Below are positions 33,074 to 44,900 of a stretch of 64,000 nt of DNA, one piece after another. This stretch comes from Prunus persica (taxonomy: Eukaryota; Streptophyta; Magnoliopsida; Rosales; Rosaceae). Each line of letters opens with the position of its first letter. The stretch's first letter is position 1. Under the pieces are notes generated by a model. The model was not told where the DNA came from, did no database searches, and was given only the letters and a program-made list of their open reading frames with translations. The position numbers were made by a program, and so were the translations under genes. The stretch is from NCBI RefSeq assembly GCF_000346465.2, contig NC_034009.1, positions 3,673,803-3,737,802 of the forward strand, given 5' to 3'.

Positions 33074-34625
33074 ATGGGTTCCAATGAAGTTGCCAATAAC
33101 CCAATACATGTTGTTTGCATTCCAGTTCCAGCTCAAAGCCATACAAAGGCAATGCTCAAATTAGCAAAACTCCTCCACCATAGAGGTTTGCATATCACCT
33201 TTGTCAGCACAGAGTTCAATCACAAGAGGTTCCTCAAGTCTCTAGGACCCAACTCCCTCGACGGCTTGCCTAGTTTCAGATTCGAAACCATACCAGATGG
33301 CCTCTCAAGTTCAGATGAAGATACCACTCAAGACCAGCTCTTGCTTGGCGAGTCAATCATAAATAATTTACTGGCTCCATTTCGAGACCTCCTCAGAAAA
33401 CTGAATCACACAGCAACTCCCGACAATCCTCCGGTGACTCACATCCTTTCGGATGGTTTGATGACGTTCGCGATCACAGCAGCAGAAGAAATTGGAATCC
33501 CTATAGTACTTTCGTTTAGTATTTCTGCAAGCAGCTTCATGGGGTATAAACAATATCCCACTTTACTTGAAAAAGGACTTGCTCCACTCAAAGGTGAATA
33601 TTACTCAAACATTTACCTATTTTTTGTTAGCTTTATTAAATTTTAGATTCTTAACAAATAAAATTTTCCTTCACCTGTGGGGCATTATTGTAGATGAGAG
33701 CTGCTTAACAAATGGCTTTCTGGACAAGGTAATAGATTGGATTCCAGGAATGAACGGCATCCGGTTACGGGATCTCCCACACAACTTTATGACCACAAAT
33801 CCAAATGACATCTTCTGGAATTACTGCTTGGAAGTAATGAGAAGGGTTGATAAAGCTTCAGCAGTTGTTCTTCATACTTTTGATGCTTTGGAGCAAGATG
33901 TTTTGGATGCTCTCTCATCCATACTTCCACTTGTTTATGCAATTGGCCCTCTCCAATTACTTCTCAATCAGATACCAGAGAACCCTTTGAATGCCATGGG
34001 ATGTAGCCTATGGAAAGAAGAAACTCAGAGCCTCAAATGGCTAGATTCTAAGGCCCCAAATTCAGTTGTTTATGTGAGTTTTGGCAGCTCAGCTGTCATA
34101 ACACCCGAACAGCTTGTCGAGTTTGGTTGGGGACTAGCAAATAGCAAGCTTCCATTCTTTTGGGTAATTAGACCTGATCTCGTTGTTGGCGAGTCGGCAA
34201 TTTTGCCGCCTGAGTTTGTGGATGAAACTAAGGAAAGAGGTCTAATAGCAAGTTGGTGTCCACAAGAGCAAGTCCTTAAGCATTCATCAGTTGGAGGGTT
34301 TTTGACACATTGCGGTTGGAGTTCAACCATTGAGAGTCTATGTGCAGGTGTACCTATGCTGTGCTGGCCATGCTCTACTGACCAGCCAACAAACTGTTAC
34401 TATGCTTGTAATGAATGGGATATTGGAATGGAGATTGGTAAAGATGTCAAGAGAGAGCAAGTGGAGAAGCTTGTTATAGAGTTAATGGAGGGAGAGAAAG
34501 GTAAACAAATGAAAAACAAGGTCATGCAGTGGAAGAAACTAGCAGAAGAAGCCACTAGTCCACATGGTTCTTCATCCTTAAACTTGGACAATTTTGTGAA
34601 TCAAGTGCTATTAAGAAAAAACTAG
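33074..34625 (+). CDS. UGT85A: UDP-glycosyltransferase, UGT85A family, copy 2
   Basis: Exons 33074-33593 and 33694-34625 with a 100-base phase-1 intron give 483 residues. The catalytic His is His23 (PVPAQSH) and an SDG motif carries the partner Asp. The PSPG box is complete and reads THCGWSS, so it keeps the usual Cys but has Ser in place of Asn after GW. Its second half is of the LCWPCSTDQPTNCYYACN type shared with copies 1 and 4. Donor is predicted to be UDP-glucose from the final Gln, and the acceptor is unknown. The frame is intact. Confidence 0.93.
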
Positions 34626-34937
34626 ATGTTAATTTATCTATGGGAATGTCTTCAATTGTCCTGTCGATGATATATCTTCTTGTTATCCATAAATGTTGAC
34701 ACGATTTTCTTGAATATAAATAACAAGAAAAACATTTACAAAGTAAATTTGTAATGATTTGTCGGATTCAATCTATCTATATGTATTATATACACGAGAA
34801 GTGTTAATTCGACTTTGATAATGTGCTTGTTCCGGCAATTATGTCGAAATAATCTGCAATTCTTGCATTTGGCCCATCCAATTCCAATTCCATGCACAGA
34901 TCATAACACCAAAATTATAAGTAAAAATGAAAGCTGA

Positions 34938-34972
<35 letters not shown>

Positions 34973-35026
34973 ATATTTGGTGCATTTAGTATATATGGAA
35001 TTACTGTATATTAATGCAGTACGTAC

Positions 35027-35140
35027 TTGAAGCTTGGATTCAAGAAAGGCTAAGAGGATGCTGGGAATTATGCCTCTAATGCCACCTCCATCAATGCTTA
35101 GCACTGTCACCCTGCTTCTCTTTGTCAAACCAGTCGACAT
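35027..35140 (-). pseudogene. Orphan first exon of a patatin-like phospholipase
   Basis: An ATG-started 38-codon exon encodes [20 protein letters not shown], followed by [10 protein letters not shown], and ends at a GTACGT splice donor. DGGGxRG is the oxyanion-hole motif of patatin-like acyl hydrolases, and this is the usual first exon. The downstream exons, with the catalytic GxSxG and DGG motifs, are absent: the sequence beyond the donor runs into the UGT copy 2 flank. It is a gene fragment, not a working enzyme. Confidence 0.85.
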
Positions 35141-35966
35141 TGTTCTGGTTCAAATTAAAGATAAACCACAAGGACTGGAAAGCTGCATAATCCGAGCCAA
35201 CACAGCTGCATTGAATTCACCAGAAAAAATTTAAAAAGTTGAACGAAACGGAGGATTTAGGTGCAAGGAGGATGAGAGTGAGATCGGACTCCGACTCGGG
35301 CACTGATGACGTTGCCATTGATGACTCGACCGCACTGCGTCATAGTTAAGCTGTGCGCTCTGTGACGCCTGAGGAGGTTTAGTGAGAGGCAGAGGACTTG
35401 TGGCGCTGAGCATTTCAATAATTTTCAGGATCCAAAATAGAAGAATCTGACAAATTTCTTCGGCACAACAATAATGGAATATAAATTCTTGGTCAAAATA
35501 GTGGAACCTGATGCGAATGGGAAGGGGCAAAAAGGAAAGAGCAGAAAAGGTATAGAGGAGGGCATTTTCGACAATTCACTATTCTTAAGGTCAACCAGTT
35601 AAGTAGGGGCACAAACGTCATTTCACTATTCCTAATGAACAGTCCAGGAACGGCAACTCGGGGTTCAGTTTTAGTATATATATAATATAATTTGTGCGAC
35701 TCATAATAACAAAGACAGCTCCGTCTCAGACTCTCTCATTTTAATGTAGACAGCCTTAAAAAAGAATTTATTTATTTTAGTTGTTTTGATAATATAGGGG
35801 GCAAATCTATGCCTCAAGATGCCATGCTTATCATTATCTAAATTAGTCTTCGGCGGCTCAGAGGAGAAAAAACCTCATGATAACAATTTTCATTTTCAAT
35901 TGCATATAGCAGTCATTCTCATGATAGCCACACAAAAACAATCTTCACAAAAGATGTTGCCAACCC

Positions 35967-35973
35967 TATAAAA
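35967..35973 (+). promoter_or_regulatory. TATA box of UGT copy 3
   Basis: TATAAAA within GTTGCCAACCCTATAAAAC, 64 bases before the start codon. The same block is present before copies 4 and 5, showing that the promoter was duplicated with the genes. Confidence 0.7.
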
Positions 35974-36036
35974 CTCTGCATTTATGAGAGTGCAAACGCA
36001 TACACAAAATACACAAAACAAATATTTAGAGTAAAG

Positions 36037-37665
36037 ATGGGTTCCAAGGAAGCAGTAGCCAGCAGCAAGCCTCATGCTGTTTGCATTCCTCTTCCGGTTC
36101 AAAGCCATGTAAAGGGGATGCTTAAGTTTGCAAAACTCCTCCACCACAGAGGTTTCCATATCACCTTTGTCAACACAGAGTACATTCACAAGCGCTTCCT
36201 CAAGTCTCTTGGACCCAACTCCCTCGACGGCTTGCCTAGTTTTCGATTCGAATCCATACCAGACGGCATTCCAAGCTCAGAAGAAGACACCACTCAATAC
36301 ATTCGTTTGCTTGGTGAGTCAGTCACGAATTATTTACCGGCTCCATTTCGTGATCTCCTCATGAAACTCAATGGCACGGCCAATATTCCTCCGTTGTCTC
36401 ACATGGTTTCGGATGGTTGGATGAGCTTCACCATCACAGCAGCTGAAGAAATTGGAATCCCTGTGGTACTCTTCTTCACTATGTCTGCAAGCGGCGTCAT
36501 GGGATATAAGCAGTTTCCTACTTTGCTGGAAAAGGGACTTGCTCCACTCAAAGGTAAAACAAAAGAGAGATTATTTCAACAAACTTTATTAAAACGACAA
36601 GTATAAGTACCAAATCAAACTTTATTTCAACAACTTACAAATTGTATTGGAAACCTTGTCTATTTTCTCATTATTGTTGAGGACATGTGAGGTACATATA
36701 AAAGCTTACTTTTCTTGACTTGGGTATTTGCAGATGAAACCTGGTTAACAAATGGCTTTCTTGACAATGTCATAGATTGGGTTCCAGCTATGAAAGGTAT
36801 CAGGTTAAGGGATCTCCCAAACAACTTTATTACCACAGACCCTGCCGAAGCATCTTGGATCTTCTGCTTGGAAGCAATCCAAAGATTTGGTAAAGGTACA
36901 GCAATTGTTCTTCATAGTTTTGATGCATTGGAGAAAGAAGTTTTGGATGCTCTCTCATCCATGTTTCCACTTGTTTATGCAATTGGCCCTCTCCAGTTAC
37001 TTCTTAACCAGGTACCGGAGCACCCTTTGAAGGCTATGGGGTATAGTCTGTGGAAAGAAGGAACTGAGTGGCTCAAATGGCTAAATTCTAAGGAACCAAA
37101 CTCTGTTGTTTATGTCAATTTTGGAAGTTTAGCGGTCTTAACACCAGAACAGCTTGTGGAGTTTGGTTGGGGACTGGCAAACAGCAAGCTTCCCTTCTTT
37201 TGGGTAATTAGGCCTGATCTGGTTGTTGGTAAATCGGCGATTTTTCCACCCGAGTTTGAGGCTGAAACTAAGGAAAGAGGCCTTATAGCAAGTTGGTGCC
37301 CACAAGAGCAAGTCCTTGAGCACTCATCAGTTGGAGGATTTTTAACACATAGTGGTTGGAATTCAACCATTGAGAGCCTATGTGCAGGTGTGCCTATGCT
37401 CTCCTTGCCAATCTTTACTGACCAGCAAACGAATTGTCATTGTGTTTGTAATTTGTGGGGAATTGGCATGGAGATTAGTAAAGATGCCAAGAGAGACCAA
37501 GTGGAAAAGCTTGTTAAAGAGTTGATGGGGGGAGAGAAAGGTAAGCAATTGAAAAACAAGGTCATGGAGTGGAAGAAACTGGCAGAAGAAGCCGCTAGTC
37601 CACATGGTTCTTCATCTGCAAATTTAGACAACTTTGTGAATCAAGTACTATTAAGGAAAAGCTAG
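36037..37665 (+). CDS. UGT85A: UDP-glycosyltransferase, UGT85A family, copy 3
   Basis: Exons 36037-36553 and 36734-37665 with a 180-base phase-1 intron give 482 residues. Catalytic His24 lies in PLPVQSH and an SDGW motif follows in the N-terminal domain. The PSPG box reads THSGWNS, and its second half is of the LSLPIFTDQQTNCHCVCN type, where Leu replaces the Trp of the usual WP motif. Donor-site chemistry may therefore differ from copies 1, 2 and 4, although the final Asp-Gln is kept. Both flanks and most of the coding sequence are nearly identical to copy 4, so the two are recent tandem duplicates. Confidence 0.93.
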
Positions 37666-38118
37666 ATGTTACATGTGTACGGAATGTCTTTAATTATCTT
37701 GTCGATGATATATCTTCGTGTTCTTCAAAACTTTTAATAAAATTTTCTTGAAATTAAATTACGAGAAAACGTGTCCAAGGTAATTTTGTATGTATGATTT
37801 GTGGGGTACAATCTATATGTGTATCATGTATAAAGAAATTCCTGTGATTTGATGTCCAATTAATCTTGAATAGGAAATGAAGTTTGGTCACAGGTGCTTG
37901 TACAAATTGAGACCACAAGAAGTGTTTATATAAGTTCGATTGTGGGAGGATATCAGTTGTGTATGATGCTGGATGAGGACTGAAGGACTGAAGAAGTGGG
38001 TTAGGCAACTGGCAGACACATTCGAACCAAAGACAGGACATTAACATCATGATAAATAATTATATGTATTGAGTCCCGTTTTGTTTGAGGGATCCCTCAA
38101 GTAATGTTACTCATGTCC

Positions 38119-38788
38119 TGCCTTGAAATTTCTTCTTTAAGGTATTCCATGCTGCCCTTGCAGTTGTGGCTCCCATGATTCTTGGAAAAAGCGTATCATG
38201 CAAGGCTTGTTATAAGGCCTTTGCATCTTTTTGTTGATTTTTCTTCAGTTGCCTCAACTGTTCTACGGTTGAATTTTCTAGATTATTGAAACCATTATCA
38301 ACTATGTCCCATAAATCTTGAGACATAAAATAGGTCTTCATTTTAATACTCCAGAAGTTATAGTTTTCTTCCGTGAAAATAGGAAGAGGGTCAGAGTTTT
38401 AGCTAGTGGTTGACATATTGGTGGATGACTAGTGAACCAATGCCCAAAGTTGATCAGAACAAGCTCTGATACCACTGTTGGGTAAATACATAATTGGACT
38501 GCTAGCTATATATATAGAGTAGCTAAGTCGGCAGCTTGCTTTGGAAAAGTCGGTTGCTCATGCAAATAACTTTTCCAAAGTCATTTTCAGCCACAATTGT
38601 TCTCCTTATTCTAGATTTCTATAGTCATAGTATATGGATATTTCTAGTGATTTTAACTTGTTTATTTTCTGTTGACCCAAAAACAAAACAAAAACTTATC
38701 CACTTTCTCTCAAATTTTCTAAATTTTTCTATATTATTCAAGACCTTTCTATATTATTCTAGTACAAGTGTGCATTATTTGGTTAACA
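38119..38788 (-). mobile_element. Copia fragment (LTR plus start of gag) in the promoter of UGT copy 4
   Basis: Read on the minus strand, an LTR of about 313 bases (38788-38476, TG...CA) is followed by GTGGTATCAGAGCTTG, the standard primer site. After that comes a gag start with EENYNFWSIKMKTYF, broken by stops. The fragment ends near 38119, where the duplicated UGT flank resumes. The rest of the element is missing. Its LTR edge lies about 150 bases before the copy 4 start codon. Confidence 0.85.
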
Positions 38789-38865
38789 CAGTCATTGGCA
38801 TGATAGCCACACAAAAACAATCTTTTCGTTTTGGGTAAAACCCACACAAAAGATGTTGCCAACCC

Positions 38866-38872
38866 TATAAAA
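38866..38872 (+). promoter_or_regulatory. TATA box of UGT copy 4
   Basis: TATAAAA in the same CCAACCCTATAAAACTCTGC context as copy 3, 64 bases before the start codon. It lies only 78 bases from the Copia LTR edge. Confidence 0.7.
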
Positions 38873-38935
38873 CTCTGCATTTATGAGAGTGCAAATACAT
38901 ACACAAAATACACAAAACAAATATTTAGAGTAGAG

Positions 38936-41900
38936 ATGGGTTCCAAGGAAGCAGTAGCCAACAGCAAGCCTCATGTTGTTTGCATTCCTGTTCCAGTTCA
39001 AAGCCATGTAAAGGGGATGCTTAAGTTTGCAAAACTCCTCCACCACAGAGGTTTCCATATCACCTTTGTCAACACCGAGTACATTCACAAGCGCTTCCTC
39101 AAGTCTCTTGGACCCAACTCCCTCGAAGGCTTGCCTAATTTTCGATTTGAAACCATACCAGACGGCATTCCAAGCTCAGAAGACACCACTCAATACATTC
39201 GTTTGCTTGGTGAGTCAGTCAGGAATAATTTACCGGCTCCATTTCGTGACCTCCTCATGAAACTCAATGGCACGGCCAATATTCCTCCGGTGTCTCACAT
39301 CGTTTCGGATGGTTGGATGAGCTTCACCATCACAGCAGCGGAAGAAATTGGAATCCCTGTGGTACTCTTCTTCACTTTGTCTGCAAGCGGCGTCATGGGA
39401 TTTAAACAGTATCCGACTTTGCTGGAAAAGGGACTAGCTCCACTCAAAGGTAAAACAAAAGAGATATTATTGAAGCAATTAACTGTTTCATTTTCTTAGT
39501 CTAATCCCCTGTTTCTAAACAAATGAAAGTTTTCTTGGGTTTTTAATTTGAAAGATTCACTATTATACCCAATATAAGAGTTCAAATTATAAAAAAAAAC
39601 CTTATATGAAAGAATGCTGCTAAATGAACCCAAAATTAACTGAGTACACCCTACTACCAAACTACTTATTGAATTACTAATTTACCATAATATAAAATGA
39701 CCAAAAAGGATATATTGAATTGTGAAACAAATAAAATTTTAATAAGTACACCTTACTCACTATATTCAACCCTTATCAGACGTAGAAAAATCTTCGTATT
39801 GCTTGGTGCTCACGAATAACGTAGCGAGTACTAGTTTAGGATTGGTATTACGAAATTAAAGATGTTAATGAAACTCAAAATCTGAAAAAGGGCACAAATT
39901 CATGTAAAAAGAGAAACCTAGTTTAGGATTGGTATTAGAGTGTTGTACTAGGGCTATTTCTGGTAGTTAAATAGGATGTACTTAGTTAATTTTATATTTT
40001 GATTAAAATATTAGGGTTAACTTAGATTATAGGGTGTACTCAGTTAATTTTAGGGTTCATTTAGCAGCACTCTATATGAAATGGACTTTAGAAACACACT
40101 CAAAGTCCATTTACAACATAACAAAAAGGCTTATAACTTCTTTTAAATTACAAAATTGTCATTGATTTCTTAAAACAAACCTAACCCCAAAATCTCATTA
40201 AAAAAAAGCCCAAAACATTCAGTAGGGCATCAAAGTAATTTAATAATCAAAATTAAATTCAATAAGGCCAGCTATCATTTTTTGAATTTTTTTTTGGATT
40301 TGTTTATAGATATTAAATGATGTAGGATTTATTTATAATTTTAGTGCTAAGAATGGGTATATGACTAAATATCTCTTTTAATTTATACTATCTGGTATGT
40401 AACATCCCGACTCCAAATTTAACCCTTTATTTAAGTTATTTAAATTATTTAAGGAAAATTACAAATTTACCCTTGAGATAGGGGTATTTTGGTCATTTTC
40501 TTATCCGGAGAGAGTTTGGGGCAGTGACTAGTATTTTTGGATAGGTCGTACTGAGATGAGTTCATAAACACGTACTGGACACGAATCGGAGTTGTAACGA
40601 GAGAGATATGGTCAAAAGAAACCCAGAGGCACAATCGTAATTATTTTGAAATGAGATTTTTATAAAAAAAATCAGATTTCTCTCTCTCTCTCTCTCTCTC
40701 TCACTCCTCTTTCGCACGCGACGGCAGCTGGCCACGTTTTGGCCGGCCGTGCTCTCCTCCGGCCACCGATGACGATGGGACCAGTACCAAAATGACCGGG
40801 CCATCATCCTCTTCCAACCCCAGCCGGCTTCCGCCTCCAGCCGCCGTGGTTTCGCCGGAAAATGGAGAAGAAGCGGCGGGTGTCGTCCGAACTTCTCCGC
40901 CGTCGATCTCCCTCCTCTGGCCACCGATTCCGACGAGTGAGGTATGGTTTCTCACCTACTTTTCATGCTCTAGCTGCCTGTTGGGTAAGATTGGATCAAT
41001 TCTTAGCGTAGCCAATTCGATTTACAAATTGAAATTCGGCCGGTTTTGGGATCTCGATTCCGACCACCTCCGATCAGTTTTTGGGGTAGGAGTTTGGAGC
41101 CGTGGTTTTGAGATTCTCCGGCGACACGTTATCACTTTGGGCACCCAGCGCTGCCGGCGAGTGGGCGAGGGTAGTGGAGTTGCACTGTGTCTCGATGAGA
41201 TCCTTAGGTTGTCACGAGTGCGTAGGATTTCACAGATATCTCAATTCGGACGTCGTTTGACTATCGAACGGACGATCGCATATTGCGCGTTATCCGGGTT
41301 CGATAGATTGGGACCGTTAAATGGTCTCGAATATAATATATGTTAATCTAAGTATTTCTAGGATCGTGTAGGAATTCGCAGATTGTGAATCGGAGCCCCG
41401 GATGTTCTGAATAAATAACTTAAAGTTTATGTTTTATAATAACCGTCAGATCTTGCGATCGTGAGCGATCCGACCGTCCGATATGGACCAAACTTGCAGG
41501 ACGAGTGTCCTATACCTTATAGAACCCATAGGAACTTTCGGATCGGAATTTGGAGGTCGTTGGCCCCGTAGGCCCGTTTGACCAGGGTTAGAGTAGTTTG
41601 ACCCTTAGTTGACCGTGAGTCTCCCGGAGAAATCTCACCTTCCCAGGGGGATTATCGGGTGCTAGACTATTGTTGAGGTTTACACAATATTAGAATTATA
41701 TATATTTATATACGTTTGTAAAGGTAAAAAAAGAGTCTAGAATGTCAGTTTGAAATGCTATACGCACTACCTTAGGTACCTCTCCGGATTTTGGTTACAT
41801 TACAAGTACCACCCTGTGACAGTTAGGTCCTACTTGGCATAGGTTATCCAGCGTGCGGACAGGCCCCATACGTGGCATTGGTTGTATCGGCGTATGGGGA

Positions 41901-44900
41901 GATTACGTGATAATATGTTGAGGTCGCACGTGGCGTAGGTTATCCGGCATGTCGACAGACCCCATACTTGGTGTTGGTTGTACTGGCGTATGAGGAGATA
42001 TGTGATATGATGTGCATGTCTCACGTGGCGTAGGTTATCCGGCGTTGAGACAGACCCCATACATGACGTTGGTTGTACCGGCGTATGGGGAGATATTATG
42101 ATATGATGTTGAGGTTGCGCGTGGCGTAGGTTATCCGGCGTGTCGACAGACCCCATACGTGGCGTTGGTTGTACCAGCGTATGGGGAGATATGTGATATG
42201 ATGTGCAGATCTCGCGTGGCGTAGGTTATCCAGCGTTGAGACAGACCCCATACGTGGCGTTGGTTGTACCGGTGTATGGGGAGATATTATGATATGATGT
42301 TGAGGTCGCGCGTGGCGTAGGTTATCCGGCGTGTCGACAGACCCCATACATGGCGTTGGTTGTACCGGCGTATGGGGAGATATGTGATATGATGTGTAGG
42401 TCTCGCGTGGCGTAGGTTATCCGGCGTTGAGACAAACCCCATACGTGGCGTTGGTTGTATCGGCGTATGGGGAGATATTATGATATAATGTTGAGGTCGC
42501 GCGTGGCGTAGGTTATCCTGCTTGTCGACAGACCCCATACGTGGCGTTGGTTGTACCGGCGTATGGGGAGATATGTGATATGATGTGCAGGTCTTGCGTG
42601 GCGTAGGTTATCCAGAGTTGAGACAGATCTCATACGTGGCGTTGGTTGTACCGGCGTATGGGGAGATATTATGATATGATGTTGAGGTCGCGTGTGGCGT
42701 AGGTTATCCGGCGTGTCGACAGACCCCATAAGTGGCGTTGGTTGTACCGGCGTATGGGGAGATATATGATATGATGTGCAGGTCTCGCGTGGCGTAGGTT
42801 ATCTGGCATTGAGACAGGCCCCATACGTGGCGTTTGTTGTACCGGCGATGGGGAGATATTGTGATAGTATGGTATGGTCGCACGTGGCGTAGGTTATCCT
42901 GCGTTGAGACAGGCCTCATACGTGGCGTTGGTTGTACCGGCGTATGGGGAGATATTGTGATAGTATGGTATGGTCGTACGTGGCGTAGGTTATCCGGCAT
43001 GTTGACAAGCCCCATATGTGGCGTTGGTAGTACCGGCGTATGGGGAGATTATGTGATATACAGATAAATGAAATAAGGTATTGCATATGTATGGACTTAG
43101 GTTTTATGGAAGAACTACGTGTGGCTTGATCCCTCAGTGAGGGTACATAGACAGCCTAAGGTTATTAGGTGCAGCCGCGGACATAGATGTAATTGTGTTA
43201 GGAGGTTAAAACCTCGTATGTTGAAATTGAAAAAGTTAGATGATGTATGTTGAAATTTAGTAGTCATAATTTATATTCTGAATTTATCGTTTGCCTTGCT
43301 TAAGGCATGAATTGATTTGCTAGCATGCTTGGTAGTTGAGAATTATAGGAAGGCCGAAGGCTGTTTATGTGAATTGCATGAAATTATATTGTGCATGCTG
43401 CCAGTTGTGAATATTAAATTGTGTTTTATGCAGGTTGTAATTTTGGGAAATGTCCAATTTATAGGGGAGACTCTGCCAAAATTTCAGTAAAAAGTCTCGG
43501 TTTCTTAGTAAGTGGGCCCGACATCGGGTTGATGTCGGGAAGTTCACAGGATCTACCTCGGTTTTTGGAAAAATTGGGGCGGGACCTTTCATGGTACTTG
43601 AAATTTTCACTTGTGTCCTAATTCAGTACATGAACTATAATAATATGTAGGGTATCAAACCAAACTTTATTAAAACTACAAGTATAAGTAGGGGTGGGCA
43701 CTCAAACCGGCGAACCGGAAATCCAAACCAAACCGCACCGAACCAAACCGGAAAAAAACCGAGTTGACCAAAAAGTCAAAAACCGGTCAAAAACCGAACC
43801 GGACCGGTTTGGACCGGTTCCGGATCCGGTTCCATGTCTTCAAAAACCGAACCGGGCCGAACCGAACCGGTGAAACTAAAAAAATATATAATTTCAATAT
43901 ATATATTTATATTTAATGCTATATTTTTAATTTCACTAAAAAAAACATAATATTTATCCAAGTTCAATGTCAAAATATCTCTATTTTCTCACTTTAATAT
44001 TTATTTTTTATATGAAATTGAATAATTTGTTAATTTTCAAGTAAAAAAATAATATTTCAGTTGAGAATTGTATTAAAAAGTAATTTAAAAAAATAATTTT
44101 TATAATCCGGTTCAAAACCGAACCGAACCGGAACCGGACCGAAACCGGTTCAAACCGAACCGGACAGTTTTTGAAATTTTTTTTATTAAAACCGAACCGA
44201 ACCAAACCGGATGAATAGTATTGGATCGGTTCTAATTTGAGGCAAAAACCGGTCCAAACCGAACCGTGCCCACCCCTAAGTATAAGTACCAAATCAAACT
44301 TTATTTCAACAACTTACAAATTGTATTGGAATCTTTGTGTTTTTTCTCATTATTGTTGAGGACATGTGAGGAACATATAAAAGCTTACTTTTCTTGACTT
44401 GGGTATTTGCAGATGAAACCTGGTTAACAAATGGCTTTCTTGACAATGTCATAGATTGGGTTCCAGCTATGAAAGGTATCAGGTTAAGGGATCTCCCAAA
44501 CAACTTTATTACCACAGACCCCGCCGAAGCATCTTGGATCTTCTGCTTGGAAGCAATCCAAAGATTTGGTAAAGGTTCAGCAATTGTTCTTCATAGTTTT
44601 GATGCATTGGAGAAAGAAGTGTTGGATGCTCTCTCGTCCATGTTTCCACTTGTTTATGCAATTGGCCCTCTCCAGTTACTTCTTAACCAGATACCGGAGC
44701 ACCCTTTGAAGGCTATGGGATATAGTCTGTGGAAAGAAGAAACTGAGTGGCTCAAATGGCTAAATTCTAAAGAACCAAACTCCGTTGTTTATGTCAATTT
44801 TGGTAGTTTAGCGGTCTTAACACCAGAACAACTTGTGGAGTTTGGTTGGGGACTGGCAAACAGCAAGCTTCCCTTCTTTTGGGTAATTAGGCCTGATCTG

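Larger units (their letters stand above)
34626..36036. other. Spacer between UGT copies 2 and 3
   Basis: Contains the UGT copy 2 3' flank, a TA run at about 34939-34969, the orphan patatin exon and the copy 3 promoter. A minus-strand open stretch at 35231-35530 has no recognisable similarity and is not called as a gene. Confidence 0.5.

Noticed and set aside
40562..41346. GC-rich reading frames on both strands near 41 kb
   Set aside because: They lie inside the solo LTR. GC-rich LTR sequence often gives chance open frames, and no domain is recognisable.
41830..43067. Series of frames with MGSVDTPDNLRH-like peptides
   Set aside because: They recur every 191 bases because of the satellite period. 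They are repeat artefacts.
44306..44515. A separate gene made only of UGT copy 4 exon 2
   Set aside because: The ATG used would lie in the intron before the acceptor. The exon joins in phase to the 38.9 kb exon, as in the other four copies.
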